A stretch of 64,000 nucleotides of DNA, from positions 186,001-250,000 of the forward strand of contig JAZKHT010000001.1 in assembly GCA_040385245.1 (NCBI GenBank). The letters are read 5' to 3'. Positions 25,531-33,207 of the stretch are shown here, one piece after another. A program made the translations under genes and the position numbers. The DNA is from JAZKHT01 sp040385245. Lineage in GTDB: Bacteria; Pseudomonadota; Alphaproteobacteria; Rhodobacterales; Rhodobacteraceae. The first letter of the stretch is position 1; each line of letters opens with the position of its first letter. Below the pieces are notes generated by a model. That model was not told the origin of the DNA and made no database searches. It saw nothing but the letters and a program-made list of their open reading frames with translations.

Positions 25531-25832
25531 CGCTTCAACAGCTTTGACAGCAACATACCAAGGCCAAAGGCCAGTAGCATCGCACGCACCGGGTGCTTGC
25601 GGATGCCGGTTTCCAGATCCTGCTCCAGCGTGTCGATCTGCGCACGGATGTCTTGCAACGTCTTGCGGGCGGCCTCGCGGGCCTCGTCGGTCATGCCCTG
25701 CGCCTGACCGGTCAGCGCCCCGACCTTGTCCAACCCGTAAGCCCCCAGACTGCTGGCCAAGGCGGCAATATCAGTGCGCAAGGCTGCAAGTTCCGTTTCG
25801 ATATCATGTGGTTCAGCGGATTTGCGCGTCAT
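25527..25832 (-). CDS. DUF883/YqjD-like membrane-anchored protein
   Basis: This 101-residue protein has a long N-terminal amphipathic helix (LAALRTDIAALASSLGAYG, TLQDIRAQIDTLEQDLE) and a single C-terminal membrane anchor (RAMLLAFGLGMLLSKLLKR). E. coli YqjD and ElaB have the same plan and bind ribosomes at the membrane in stationary phase. The start at 25832 has AAGGATCACCCGC upstream on the minus strand. The neighbouring sigma/anti-sigma pair suggests a stress role. Confidence 0.8.
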   Translation of the reverse strand: MTRKSAEPHDIETELAALRTDIAALASSLGAYGLDKVGALTGQAQGMTDEAREAARKTLQDIRAQIDTLEQDLETGIRKHPVRAMLLAFGLGMLLSKLLKR

Positions 25833-25972
25833 GCGGGTGATCCTTGATGCGGGCGTCAGACTGCGGCGATCGGCAGCCTCGCCTTGCCTACAGTTGATCA
25901 CTGCAAGCGCTCGTAATCAATGTGACATTTTCCGCGATGGGGCGAAGCGGGCGGACCGCTTCGCCCAAGGTT

Positions 25973-27031
25973 TCAGACCGGCAGGCTAAGGCCGCCTTGG
26001 GCCGCCGACTGTTCGGCCCGGTCCAGCAGGCGTTGCAAATCGGCCCCCCGGGCAAAGTCAGGCTCTGCCACACCGGTGCCACGGATGGCGGCGATGAACC
26101 GTTGATACACCGTCGGTGGCACTTCGGCGGGGATGTCGTGCCATGTCGCGGATTGCAGATCGGGTTCCAGACAGGCGCGCAGGTGGCTTTGGCCGCGCTC
26201 GAACGTCGCCTCCAGCCCGCCCTTGTCACCGTAAATCCGCAGGCGCAGGTCGTTTAGATGGCCGCTGGCAAAGCGGGTTGCGGCGACGGTGCCAAGTGCG
26301 CCGTTCGACAGCACGATCTGCATGGTGGCGCTGTCGTTGGCATCCAGCACGTAGTCGCCGATGCGTCCGCCGGGTGCCTTGTCAAACGTGGCCAGCCGAC
26401 AGGACACCTCGCGCGCGGGCAATCCGGCGATGAAGGTCGCGAAATCAAGGATATGGATGCCGACATCGCCCAGCACTCCCTTTGATCCGTGCGCAGTGGA
26501 CAGACGCCACAGCCACTGGCTTTCGCGATCCCAATGGCCCCAGGCGGGTTGGGTCAGCCAGCTTTGCAGGTAAGACGCCTCGAAATGCCGGACGGTGCCG
26601 ATGGCCCCGTCACGCACCATGCGGGCCGCATGCTGAAGGGCGGCGACGTTGCGATAGGAAAGGTTGACCATGTTCACCACACCGGCGCGGGCGGCGACGG
26701 TGGCCATTTCGCGGGCCTGCGCCTCGGACGTGGCAAGGGGCTTTTCGCACAGGACATGCTTGCCCGCCGCCAGAATCGGCATGGTCGTGGGGTAGTGCGC
26801 CGCATCGGGCGTCACGTTGGTGATGGCATCAAATTCGTCCCAGGCCAACGCCGCATCAAGCGATGAAAATCGGCGTTCTATGTGATGCTTGTCACAAAAG
26901 GCGGTCAGTTGATCCGGGCGGGTATCGATGCCCGCCACCAGTCTGACGCCGGGGATCGCGGCAAAGCTGGCGGCGTGGTGATCGGCCATGCCCCCGGTGC
27001 CAAGGATGGCAAGACGTATGGGGTGGTCCAT
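25973..27031 (-). CDS. Gfo/Idh/MocA family oxidoreductase
   Basis: This NAD(P)-dependent sugar or inositol dehydrogenase has 352 aa. The N-terminal Rossmann motif is LAILGTGGMADHH. The EKP motif typical of the family is in VLCEKPLATSEAQA (about residue 93), and the C-terminal domain holds the substrate site with GDVGIHILD. It starts 4 nt after the end of the ThuA-like gene, so they form one operon. ThuA and Gfo/Idh proteins are often paired in disaccharide (trehalose/maltitol) or cyclitol catabolism. The exact substrate is unknown. Confidence 0.92.
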   Translation of the reverse strand: MDHPIRLAILGTGGMADHHAASFAAIPGVRLVAGIDTRPDQLTAFCDKHHIERRFSSLDAALAWDEFDAITNVTPDAAHYPTTMPILAAGKHVLCEKPLATSEAQAREMATVAARAGVVNMVNLSYRNVAALQHAARMVRDGAIGTVRHFEASYLQSWLTQPAWGHWDRESQWLWRLSTAHGSKGVLGDVGIHILDFATFIAGLPAREVSCRLATFDKAPGGRIGDYVLDANDSATMQIVLSNGALGTVAATRFASGHLNDLRLRIYGDKGGLEATFERGQSHLRACLEPDLQSATWHDIPAEVPPTVYQRFIAAIRGTGVAEPDFARGADLQRLLDRAEQSAAQGGLSLPV

Positions 27032-27035
27032 GATG

Positions 27036-27821
27036 TCACCGATATCCTGCTTCGCCTGCGTGGTGCAGACGGGGGCCGCGTTCGGTGATCGGCTCGGGTG
27101 CGCGGTCAACGGGGGTATTCGGCGCATCGTTCGGGTCCGCAATGCGGGCGGCGGGGTTGTAGGCCCATTTCACGCCGTTGCTGATGACCTTCTGGACGTT
27201 GGCGTCGTGATAGGTCGGATAGGTTTCATGGCCGGGGCGGAAATAGAACACGTTCCCTGCGCCGCGCTTGTAAGTCAGGCCGGAGCGGAACACTTCGCCC
27301 CCCTGAAACCATGAGATGAAGACGGTTTCCAGCGGTTCGGGAACACCAAACGGTTCGCCGTACATCTCTTCGTTTTCCAGTTCAAAGTGATCGGGCAGAC
27401 CGGCGGCGATGGGGTGGTTGCGCGACGTCACCCACAGCCGCTCGCGTTCGCCCGCCTCGCGCCAGGACAGGTTGCAGGGGCTGCCCATCAGTCGCTTGAA
27501 GGGTTTGGCGAAATGGGCGGAATGCAGAAAAATGATCCCCATGCCGGCCCAGACGGCGTTGCAGACACGGTCAACCACATCATCCCGCACATCGCCATGG
27601 GCGGCATGACCCCACCAGATCAGCACGTCGGTGTTTGCCAGCACCGCCTCGGTCAGGCCATGGTCCGGGTCTTGCAGCGTGGTGGTCGTGGCGGTGATCG
27701 CGGGATCGGCGTTCAGCGCGTCGGCGATGGTCGTGTGCATACCCTTGGGGTAGATGCCCGCGACGACCTTGTTCTTCTGTTCATGGACGTTTTCGCCCCA
27801 GACTAGCGTGCGGATGGCCAT
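27036..27821 (-). CDS. ThuA-domain protein
   Basis: ThuA-like proteins have a class I glutamine-amidotransferase-like fold and belong to trehalose and related disaccharide pathways in rhizobia. This copy has 261 aa. Family blocks are VWGENVHEQ at the start, IADAL, DVLIWWGHAAHGDV near residue 70, LHSAHFAKPF and the C-terminal FYFRPGHETYPTYHD. The start at 27821 has GGGGGGATGTG upstream. A LacI-type palindrome lies 41 nt upstream of the start. It is the first gene of the operon with the Gfo/Idh gene. Confidence 0.9.
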   Translation of the reverse strand: MAIRTLVWGENVHEQKNKVVAGIYPKGMHTTIADALNADPAITATTTTLQDPDHGLTEAVLANTDVLIWWGHAAHGDVRDDVVDRVCNAVWAGMGIIFLHSAHFAKPFKRLMGSPCNLSWREAGERERLWVTSRNHPIAAGLPDHFELENEEMYGEPFGVPEPLETVFISWFQGGEVFRSGLTYKRGAGNVFYFRPGHETYPTYHDANVQKVISNGVKWAYNPAARIADPNDAPNTPVDRAPEPITERGPRLHHAGEAGYR

Positions 27822-27861
27822 CACATCCCCCCTAAAATCGCCTTCAAAACGGTTTGGATAC

Positions 27862-27873
27862 GTTAGCGCTAAC
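27862..27873. promoter_or_regulatory. LacI-family operator-like palindrome
   Basis: GTTAGCGCTAAC is a perfect 12-bp palindrome with the central CG step typical of LacI/GalR-family operators. It lies between the divergent ThuA and ilvD genes, 41 nt upstream of the ThuA start. No LacI-family regulator gene is in the window. Confidence 0.65.
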
Positions 27874-27985
27874 CGCACAGGGGGTCAACGCCGGGCCGGG
27901 GCAGGGTTGCATCACCTCAGAAAGGCTTGAAAATCAGGGCGGGGGGTGGCATGGCGGACCGAACATTTCCTGGCCGGAGACAACC

Positions 27986-29827
27986 ATGCCCGTCTATCGT
28001 TCCCGCACAACCACCCATGGCCGCAACATGGCCGGCGCCCGCGGCCTGTGGCGCGCCACCGGGATGAAGGACGGCGATTTCGGCAAGCCGATCATCGCCA
28101 TCGTCAACAGCTTTACCCAGTTCGTGCCAGGCCATGTGCATCTGAAAGACCTTGGCCAGCTGGTCGCGCGCGAGGTCGAGGCCGCGGGCGGCGTCGCGAA
28201 AGAGTTCAACACCATCGCGGTCGATGACGGCATCGCCATGGGCCATGACGGGATGCTGTATTCCCTGCCCTCGCGCGAGTTGATCGCGGATTCGGTGGAA
28301 TACATGGTCAACGCCCATTGCGCCGATGCGATGGTGTGCATTTCCAACTGCGACAAGATCACCCCCGGCATGCTCATGGCGGCGATGCGGCTGAACATCC
28401 CGGCGGTGTTCGTGTCGGGCGGCCCGATGGAAGCGGGCAAGGTCGTGCTGAAGGGCAAGGAAGTGGCGCTCGATCTGGTCGACGCCATGGTCGTTGCGGC
28501 GGACGAGTCGGTGTCGGACGAAGACGTGGCGGCCATAGAAAAGGCGGCCTGTCCCACCTGCGGGTCATGCTCTGGGATGTTCACCGCCAATTCGATGAAC
28601 TGCCTGACCGAGGCGCTGGGCCTGTCACTTCCGGGCAACGGATCGACCCTTGCCACCCACGCCGACCGCAAGCGTCTGTTCGTCGAGGCGGGGCATCTGA
28701 TCGTGGACATTACCAAGCGGTATTATGAACAGAACGATGCGTCGGTGCTGCCGCGTTCGGTGGCGACCAAAGCCGCGTTCGAAAACGCGATGACGCTGGA
28801 TATTGCGATGGGCGGGTCCACCAATACCGTGTTGCACATTCTGGCGGCAGCCCACGAAGGTGGCGTTGACTTTACAATGCAGGATATCGACCGGCTGTCG
28901 CGCAAGGTGCCGGTGCTTTGCAAGGTCGCCCCGGCCAAATCAGACGTGCACATGGAAGACGTCCACCGCGCCGGAGGGATCATGGCGATCCTTGGTCAGT
29001 TGGACGCAGGCGGGTTGCTGAACCGGAACGAGCCAACGGTGCATGCCGCCTCCATCGGGGCTGCGATCGACCATTGGGACATCAGCCGCACCAACCATCC
29101 GTCGGTGCGGGATTTCTTTCTGGCTGCCCCCGGTGGCGTGCCGACGCAAACGGCCTTCAGCCAGTCGCGCCGCTGGGACGATCTGGACCTTGACCGCGAA
29201 GGGGGCGTGATCCGGTCCACCAAGACGCCCTTCTCAAAGGATGGCGGGTTGGCCGTGCTGTCGGGCAACATGGCCCCCGAAGGCTGCATCGTGAAAACCG
29301 CGGGGGTGGACGAATCCATTCTGGTGTTTTCCGGCCCCGCACGGGTGTTCGAATCGCAAAACGCGGCGGTTGAGGCGATCCTGTCCAACCGGATCAAGGA
29401 AGGCGATGTTCTCGTCATCCGGTATGAGGGGCCAAAGGGCGGGCCGGGGATGCAGGAAATGCTGTATCCGACCAGCTATCTGAAATCCAAAGGGCTGGGG
29501 AAGGCCTGCGCCCTGATCACCGACGGGCGCTTTTCGGGGGGCACATCGGGGCTGTCCATTGGCCACGTCTCGCCAGAGGCGGCGTCAGGCGGCACCATCG
29601 GTCTGGTGCGCGAAGGCGACCGGATCGAGATCGACATCCCGTCCCGCAGCATCACGCTTGCCGTGCCCGAGGCAGAGCTCGCCACCCGCCGCACCGCACA
29701 GGATGCAGCAGGCTGGAAACCTGCGACCAAGCGCCCGCGCAAGGTGACGGATGCGCTGCGGGCCTATGCCCTGTTCGCCACATCGGCGGCCACCGGGGCC
29801 GTGCGGCAACTGCCACCCGAGGCGTAA
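27986..29827 (+). CDS. ilvD: Dihydroxy-acid dehydratase
   Basis: IlvD dehydrates 2,3-dihydroxy-isovalerate and -methylvalerate in valine, isoleucine and leucine synthesis. The protein has 613 aa, the usual length. The iron-sulfur cysteines are in NCDKITPGML and CPTCGSCSGMFTANSMNCL. The C-terminal TDGRFSGGTSGLSIGHVSPEAA is diagnostic. The start at 27986 gives the family N-terminus MPVYRSRTTTHGRNMAGAR; upstream in-frame codons are not part of the protein. A 12-bp hairpin follows the gene. Confidence 0.97.
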   Translation: MPVYRSRTTTHGRNMAGARGLWRATGMKDGDFGKPIIAIVNSFTQFVPGHVHLKDLGQLVAREVEAAGGVAKEFNTIAVDDGIAMGHDGMLYSLPSRELIADSVEYMVNAHCADAMVCISNCDKITPGMLMAAMRLNIPAVFVSGGPMEAGKVVLKGKEVALDLVDAMVVAADESVSDEDVAAIEKAACPTCGSCSGMFTANSMNCLTEALGLSLPGNGSTLATHADRKRLFVEAGHLIVDITKRYYEQNDASVLPRSVATKAAFENAMTLDIAMGGSTNTVLHILAAAHEGGVDFTMQDIDRLSRKVPVLCKVAPAKSDVHMEDVHRAGGIMAILGQLDAGGLLNRNEPTVHAASIGAAIDHWDISRTNHPSVRDFFLAAPGGVPTQTAFSQSRRWDDLDLDREGGVIRSTKTPFSKDGGLAVLSGNMAPEGCIVKTAGVDESILVFSGPARVFESQNAAVEAILSNRIKEGDVLVIRYEGPKGGPGMQEMLYPTSYLKSKGLGKACALITDGRFSGGTSGLSIGHVSPEAASGGTIGLVREGDRIEIDIPSRSITLAVPEAELATRRTAQDAAGWKPATKRPRKVTDALRAYALFATSAATGAVRQLPPEA

Positions 29828-29833
29828 ATCTTC

Positions 29834-29866
29834 ACGCCATTGCGACGCGACTTTTCGCAATGGCGT
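29834..29866 (+). terminator. Hairpin after ilvD, probable terminator
   Basis: A perfect 12-bp inverted repeat (29834-29845 with 29855-29866) with a 9-nt loop lies 7 nt after the ilvD stop. Only a weak T-rich stretch follows. Confidence 0.6.
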
Positions 29867-29895
29867 GTTAGCTTTGCGCAAAAGAGGTGGTCTTG

Positions 29896-30456
29896 ATGGT
29901 CAGGTTCCTGCTTTTCGCACTGCTGATGGCCGGGCCTGCGCTGGCGGCACCGCGCGCCTATGTGTTGCAGGCGGATCAATCCACGGTGGGGTTCGAGACG
30001 GACTTTGGCCCTGACCGGATCACCGGGGCGATGCCGGTGCGGTCGGCGGATCTGACGCTCGACTTCGACGATGTCGCCAAATGCCGTGTGGATGTGTCGC
30101 TGGACGTGTCGAACGCGGAAGCGAGCTTTCCCTTTGCCGCACAGGCGATGAAGGGGCCGAAGGTGCTGGATGCAGGTGCCTACCCCGAGATCGTCTTTCA
30201 CAGCACGTCCGTCCGCGCCAAGGGTGATGGGGCGTTGGTTGATGGTCAGGTCACCATCCGGGGCGTGACCCGGCCAGCGGTTCTGGACGCGATGATCTGG
30301 CGGCAAAAGGGTACACAACCGGGCGACCTAAGCCACCTGACCATCCGCCTGACCGGCAGCCTCAGGCGGTCAGACTTCGGCGCGACGGGCTGGGCCGACA
30401 TGGTGGGGGACGAGGTGCGGATCGTCATCCTTGCCCGCATCGAACGGGTGGACTGA
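29896..30456 (+). CDS. YceI family protein (periplasmic lipocalin-like)
   Basis: This secreted protein has 186 aa with a signal peptide cleaved after about residue 17 (AGPALA-A). The mature part has the YceI beta-barrel pattern: YVLQADQSTVGFETDF at the start, FPEIVFHS-like YPEIVFHSTSV, and VTIRGVTRPAVLDA. YceI proteins bind isoprenoid chains such as ubiquinone precursors. It is coupled to the following cytochrome b561 gene by a 1-nt overlap, a common pair. ATG 29896 is preferred over GTG 29887, which lies inside the AGAGG ribosome binding site. Confidence 0.92.
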   Translation: MVRFLLFALLMAGPALAAPRAYVLQADQSTVGFETDFGPDRITGAMPVRSADLTLDFDDVAKCRVDVSLDVSNAEASFPFAAQAMKGPKVLDAGAYPEIVFHSTSVRAKGDGALVDGQVTIRGVTRPAVLDAMIWRQKGTQPGDLSHLTIRLTGSLRRSDFGATGWADMVGDEVRIVILARIERVD

Positions 30457-30995
30457 TGCTGTGGCGCAACGGGCCAGACCGGTTCGGGCTGGTCAGCCGG
30501 ACGCTGCATTGGGGCATGGCGCTGCTGGTGCTGGGGATGCTGGCCCTTGGCACACGGATCGCGGGGATGGAGCCGGGGTTGGCGAACCTGTGGCTTTATG
30601 GTCTGCACAAGTCGCTGGGTCTGTGTGTACTGACTTTGGCGATTGCCCGCATCGTCTGGCACTGGATCAGCCCGCCCCCCGCACCCCTTGCCGTGGGGTG
30701 GCAGTTGGTGGCGGCACGGGTTGCCCACCTTGCGCTTTACGCGCTGTTGGTCGCCATTCCGCTGTCAGGCTGGATCGCCAGTTCCGCAACGGGCATCGAC
30801 ACCCTGCTGTTTGATCGCTGGACCCTGCCCGCCATCGCCCCGGTGTCCGCCCTGTGGGAGGACCGAGGCTTTGCCGTGCACGGCGTTCTGACCAAGGTGC
30901 TGTTCGGCCTGATCTTTCTGCACGCCCTTGCCGCCCTGAAGCACGAGATGGAAGGCGACGGCACCTTGCGCCGGATGATCCGGGGCAAGACCTGA
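30456..30995 (+). CDS. Cytochrome b561 family protein
   Basis: This four-helix di-heme b-type cytochrome (179 aa, inner membrane) passes electrons between quinone and periplasmic partners. Candidate heme histidines are in SRTLHWGM (helix 1), YGLHKSLGL (helix 2), and AVHGVLTKVLFGLIFLHALAALKH (helix 4). The start overlaps the YceI stop (TGATG). With YceI this is the usual cytochrome b561-YceI unit, for which a respiratory or superoxide-related function has been proposed. Confidence 0.92.
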   Translation: MLWRNGPDRFGLVSRTLHWGMALLVLGMLALGTRIAGMEPGLANLWLYGLHKSLGLCVLTLAIARIVWHWISPPPAPLAVGWQLVAARVAHLALYALLVAIPLSGWIASSATGIDTLLFDRWTLPAIAPVSALWEDRGFAVHGVLTKVLFGLIFLHALAALKHEMEGDGTLRRMIRGKT

Positions 30996-31094
30996 CCGGA
31001 ACGGACGATCCGCGACATTGTAACCGACACATCAACCGGGCTTTACCGGGGCAGGTAGTCAGGGCAGGCTGCGGCCATCTGAACCGGGGGCCCG

Positions 31095-32315
31095 ATGCGC
31101 CTGCTGATTTCCTTTGCCGCGCTGTTCGTCTCGGTCGTGCTGTTGCAGCTTGGCCTTGGCGGGGTGGCCCCGCTGGACGCGATTTCGGGCGTGGTCCTTG
31201 GCTTTTCCACCGCCGAGATCGGGATGCTGGGGTCGGCGCATTTCCTTGGGTTCTTCATCGGCTGCTGGTGGGCCCCGCGTCTGATGGGCGAGGTGGGCCA
31301 TTCGCGCGCCTTTGCCGCCTTTACGGCGGCGGGCACCATCGGAATTTTGGCGCATATGATGCTGGTCGATCCTATCGCCTGGGCGGTGATGCGGATGTCG
31401 TCGGGTCTGTGCGTGGCTGGGTGCTACACCATCATCGAGGCGTGGTTGCAGGCCAAGGTCACGAACGACACGCGCGGTCGCGCGATGGGGGTCTACCGGA
31501 TCGTCGATATCATGGGCAGTCTGGGGGCGCAGCTGATCATCGCAGTTCTGACGCCTGCGGCCTATCTGTCCTATAACCTGCTGGCGCTGCTGTGCTGTGC
31601 CGCGCTGTTCCCCCTGACGCTGACCAAGGTAGAGGCACCGGAAACCCCGCCCGCCCCCCGCCTGCGCCCGTCGCTGGCTTGGCGGCGGTCGCCACTGGCT
31701 GCGGCTGGGGTGGTTGTGTCGGGCATCACCGGGGCCGCGTTCCGCATGGTCGGGCCGGTCTACGGGGTGGAGGTGGGGCTGGCCGCCGATCAGATCGCGC
31801 TGTTTCTGGCGGCATATGTCATCGGCGGGGCGGCGGCGCAGTTGCCCATCGGCTGGCTGGCGGACAAGTTTGATCGCCGGACGGTGCTGATCGGACTGTC
31901 GATTGCCGGAACAGTGGCCTGTGCCGCCACGATCCTGATGGCGGGGGCAGGGGTCACGGCGGTCTATTTTGCCGCCGCGATGTTCGGCTTTGCGACGCTG
32001 CCAATCTATTCCGTCTCGACCGCCCACGCCCACGATTTCGCCTTGCCGATGGAGCGGGTCGAACTGTCCGCCGCGCTGATGTTTCTGTATGCGGTGGGGG
32101 CGATAGCCAGTCCGCTGCTGGCATCTGTCGTCATCGATGCCTTTGGACCGTCAGCGATGTTCGTGATGATCGCGCTGGCGCATTTGGTGCTGATCGCGTT
32201 CGGTCTGGTGCGGATGCGGTCGCGCCCCGCGCCCGAAGACCGCACCGCCTATACCTACGAGCCGCGCACATCCTTCCTGATCGGGCGGTTGTTGCGTCGG
32301 GGTCGGCGGGATTGA
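31095..32315 (+). CDS. MFS transporter (YcaD-like)
   Basis: This 12-helix major facilitator has 406 aa. The first helix begins at residue 3. Conserved MFS features are RLMGEVGHSRAFA, MRMSSGLCVAGCYTIIEAWLQAKVTNDTRGRAMGVYR, and WLADKFDRRTVL in the second half. The E-x-W-L block at the start of helix 5 and general plan resemble E. coli YcaD. The substrate is unknown. It stands alone, 99 nt after the cytochrome gene, followed by an SDR with its own AAGGAG site. Confidence 0.88.
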   Translation: MRLLISFAALFVSVVLLQLGLGGVAPLDAISGVVLGFSTAEIGMLGSAHFLGFFIGCWWAPRLMGEVGHSRAFAAFTAAGTIGILAHMMLVDPIAWAVMRMSSGLCVAGCYTIIEAWLQAKVTNDTRGRAMGVYRIVDIMGSLGAQLIIAVLTPAAYLSYNLLALLCCAALFPLTLTKVEAPETPPAPRLRPSLAWRRSPLAAAGVVVSGITGAAFRMVGPVYGVEVGLAADQIALFLAAYVIGGAAAQLPIGWLADKFDRRTVLIGLSIAGTVACAATILMAGAGVTAVYFAAAMFGFATLPIYSVSTAHAHDFALPMERVELSAALMFLYAVGAIASPLLASVVIDAFGPSAMFVMIALAHLVLIAFGLVRMRSRPAPEDRTAYTYEPRTSFLIGRLLRRGRRD

Positions 32316-32386
32316 CCTGCATCACACCGTGGGGTTGCGGGATGTGTTAAGCTTCCTTTCGTTTTCGCGGAAAGAAGGAGCACTTC

Positions 32387-33139
32387 ATGCAGATCACATT
32401 CGACGGCAAGACAGCCATTGTCACAGGCGCAGGGTCTGGCATCGGTGAGGCCATCGCCAAGGGTCTGGCGGCGGCGGGTGCTGTGGTCATTGTGGCCGAT
32501 CTGGACAGGGCCAAGGCGGAATCTGTCGCGGGCCAGATCCAAACAAACGGCGGCACCGCCCATGCGGCGCGCTGCGATGTCGCCGATCCGCAGGCGGTGG
32601 AAAGTCTGGTGGCCTTTGCCGTCAAGCAGACCGGGGGCTTGCACCTGCTGGTCAACAACGCGGGCATCGGTGGGCCGCAGGCACCGGTGGGTGAATATCC
32701 GCTGGACGGTTGGCGCAAGGTCATGGCGGTCAATCTGGACGGCGTGTTCTATGGCATGCGCTACGCCATTCCGGAAATGCTGAAGGCGGGCGGCGGGGCC
32801 ATTGTCAACATGGCGTCGATTCTCGGGTCGGTCGGCTTTGCCAATTCGTCTGCTTACACGGCGGCCAAACACGCGCTGCTTGGCCTGACACGGGCGGCGG
32901 CGCTGGAATATTCGTCCAAGGGCATCCGCATCAATGCCGTTGGCCCTGCGTTCATCGACACGCCCCTGCTGGATGGCCTGCCCGCTGGCGCAAAGGATGC
33001 GTTGGTGGCGGTCCATCCCATCGGCCGGTTGGGCACGGCGGACGAGGTGGCGAACCTGACGCTGTTCCTGCTGTCAGACAAGGCGGGCTTTATCGCAGGG
33101 TCGTATCATCTGGTCGACGGCGGCTATACGGCACAATAG
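32387..33139 (+). CDS. SDR family NAD(P)-dependent oxidoreductase
   Basis: This classical short-chain dehydrogenase has 250 aa. The cofactor motif TGAGSGIGEA is at residues 13-22. NNAG is near residue 90, the catalytic Ser is in NMASILGS, and YTAAKHALL gives Tyr and Lys. The C-terminal GSYHLVDGGYTAQ is typical. AAAGAAGGAGC stands just upstream. The substrate cannot be told. It is followed by hairpins before metG, so it is probably a single-gene unit. Confidence 0.92.
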   Translation: MQITFDGKTAIVTGAGSGIGEAIAKGLAAAGAVVIVADLDRAKAESVAGQIQTNGGTAHAARCDVADPQAVESLVAFAVKQTGGLHLLVNNAGIGGPQAPVGEYPLDGWRKVMAVNLDGVFYGMRYAIPEMLKAGGGAIVNMASILGSVGFANSSAYTAAKHALLGLTRAAALEYSSKGIRINAVGPAFIDTPLLDGLPAGAKDALVAVHPIGRLGTADEVANLTLFLLSDKAGFIAGSYHLVDGGYTAQ

Positions 33140-33165
33140 ACCAAGCCTCTGGCCCTTGGTCACGG

Positions 33166-33185
33166 CGCGCGCTAAACAGCGCGCG
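33166..33185 (+). other. Hairpin upstream of metG
   Basis: A perfect 8-bp GC-only-rich stem (33166-33173 with 33178-33185) closes an AAAC loop 23 nt before the metG start. A second repeat, GACCAAG/CTTGGTC at 33139-33162, precedes it. It may end the SDR transcript or act in the metG leader; no T-run follows. Confidence 0.45.
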
Positions 33186-33207
33186 ACCGGACGAAAGGTG
33201 CGCGACC

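Noticed and set aside
32710..33207. In-frame extension upstream of metG
   Set aside because: It overlaps the SDR gene in another frame and its translation is not protein-like; the MetRS N-terminus MARILITSAIPYING begins at 33208.
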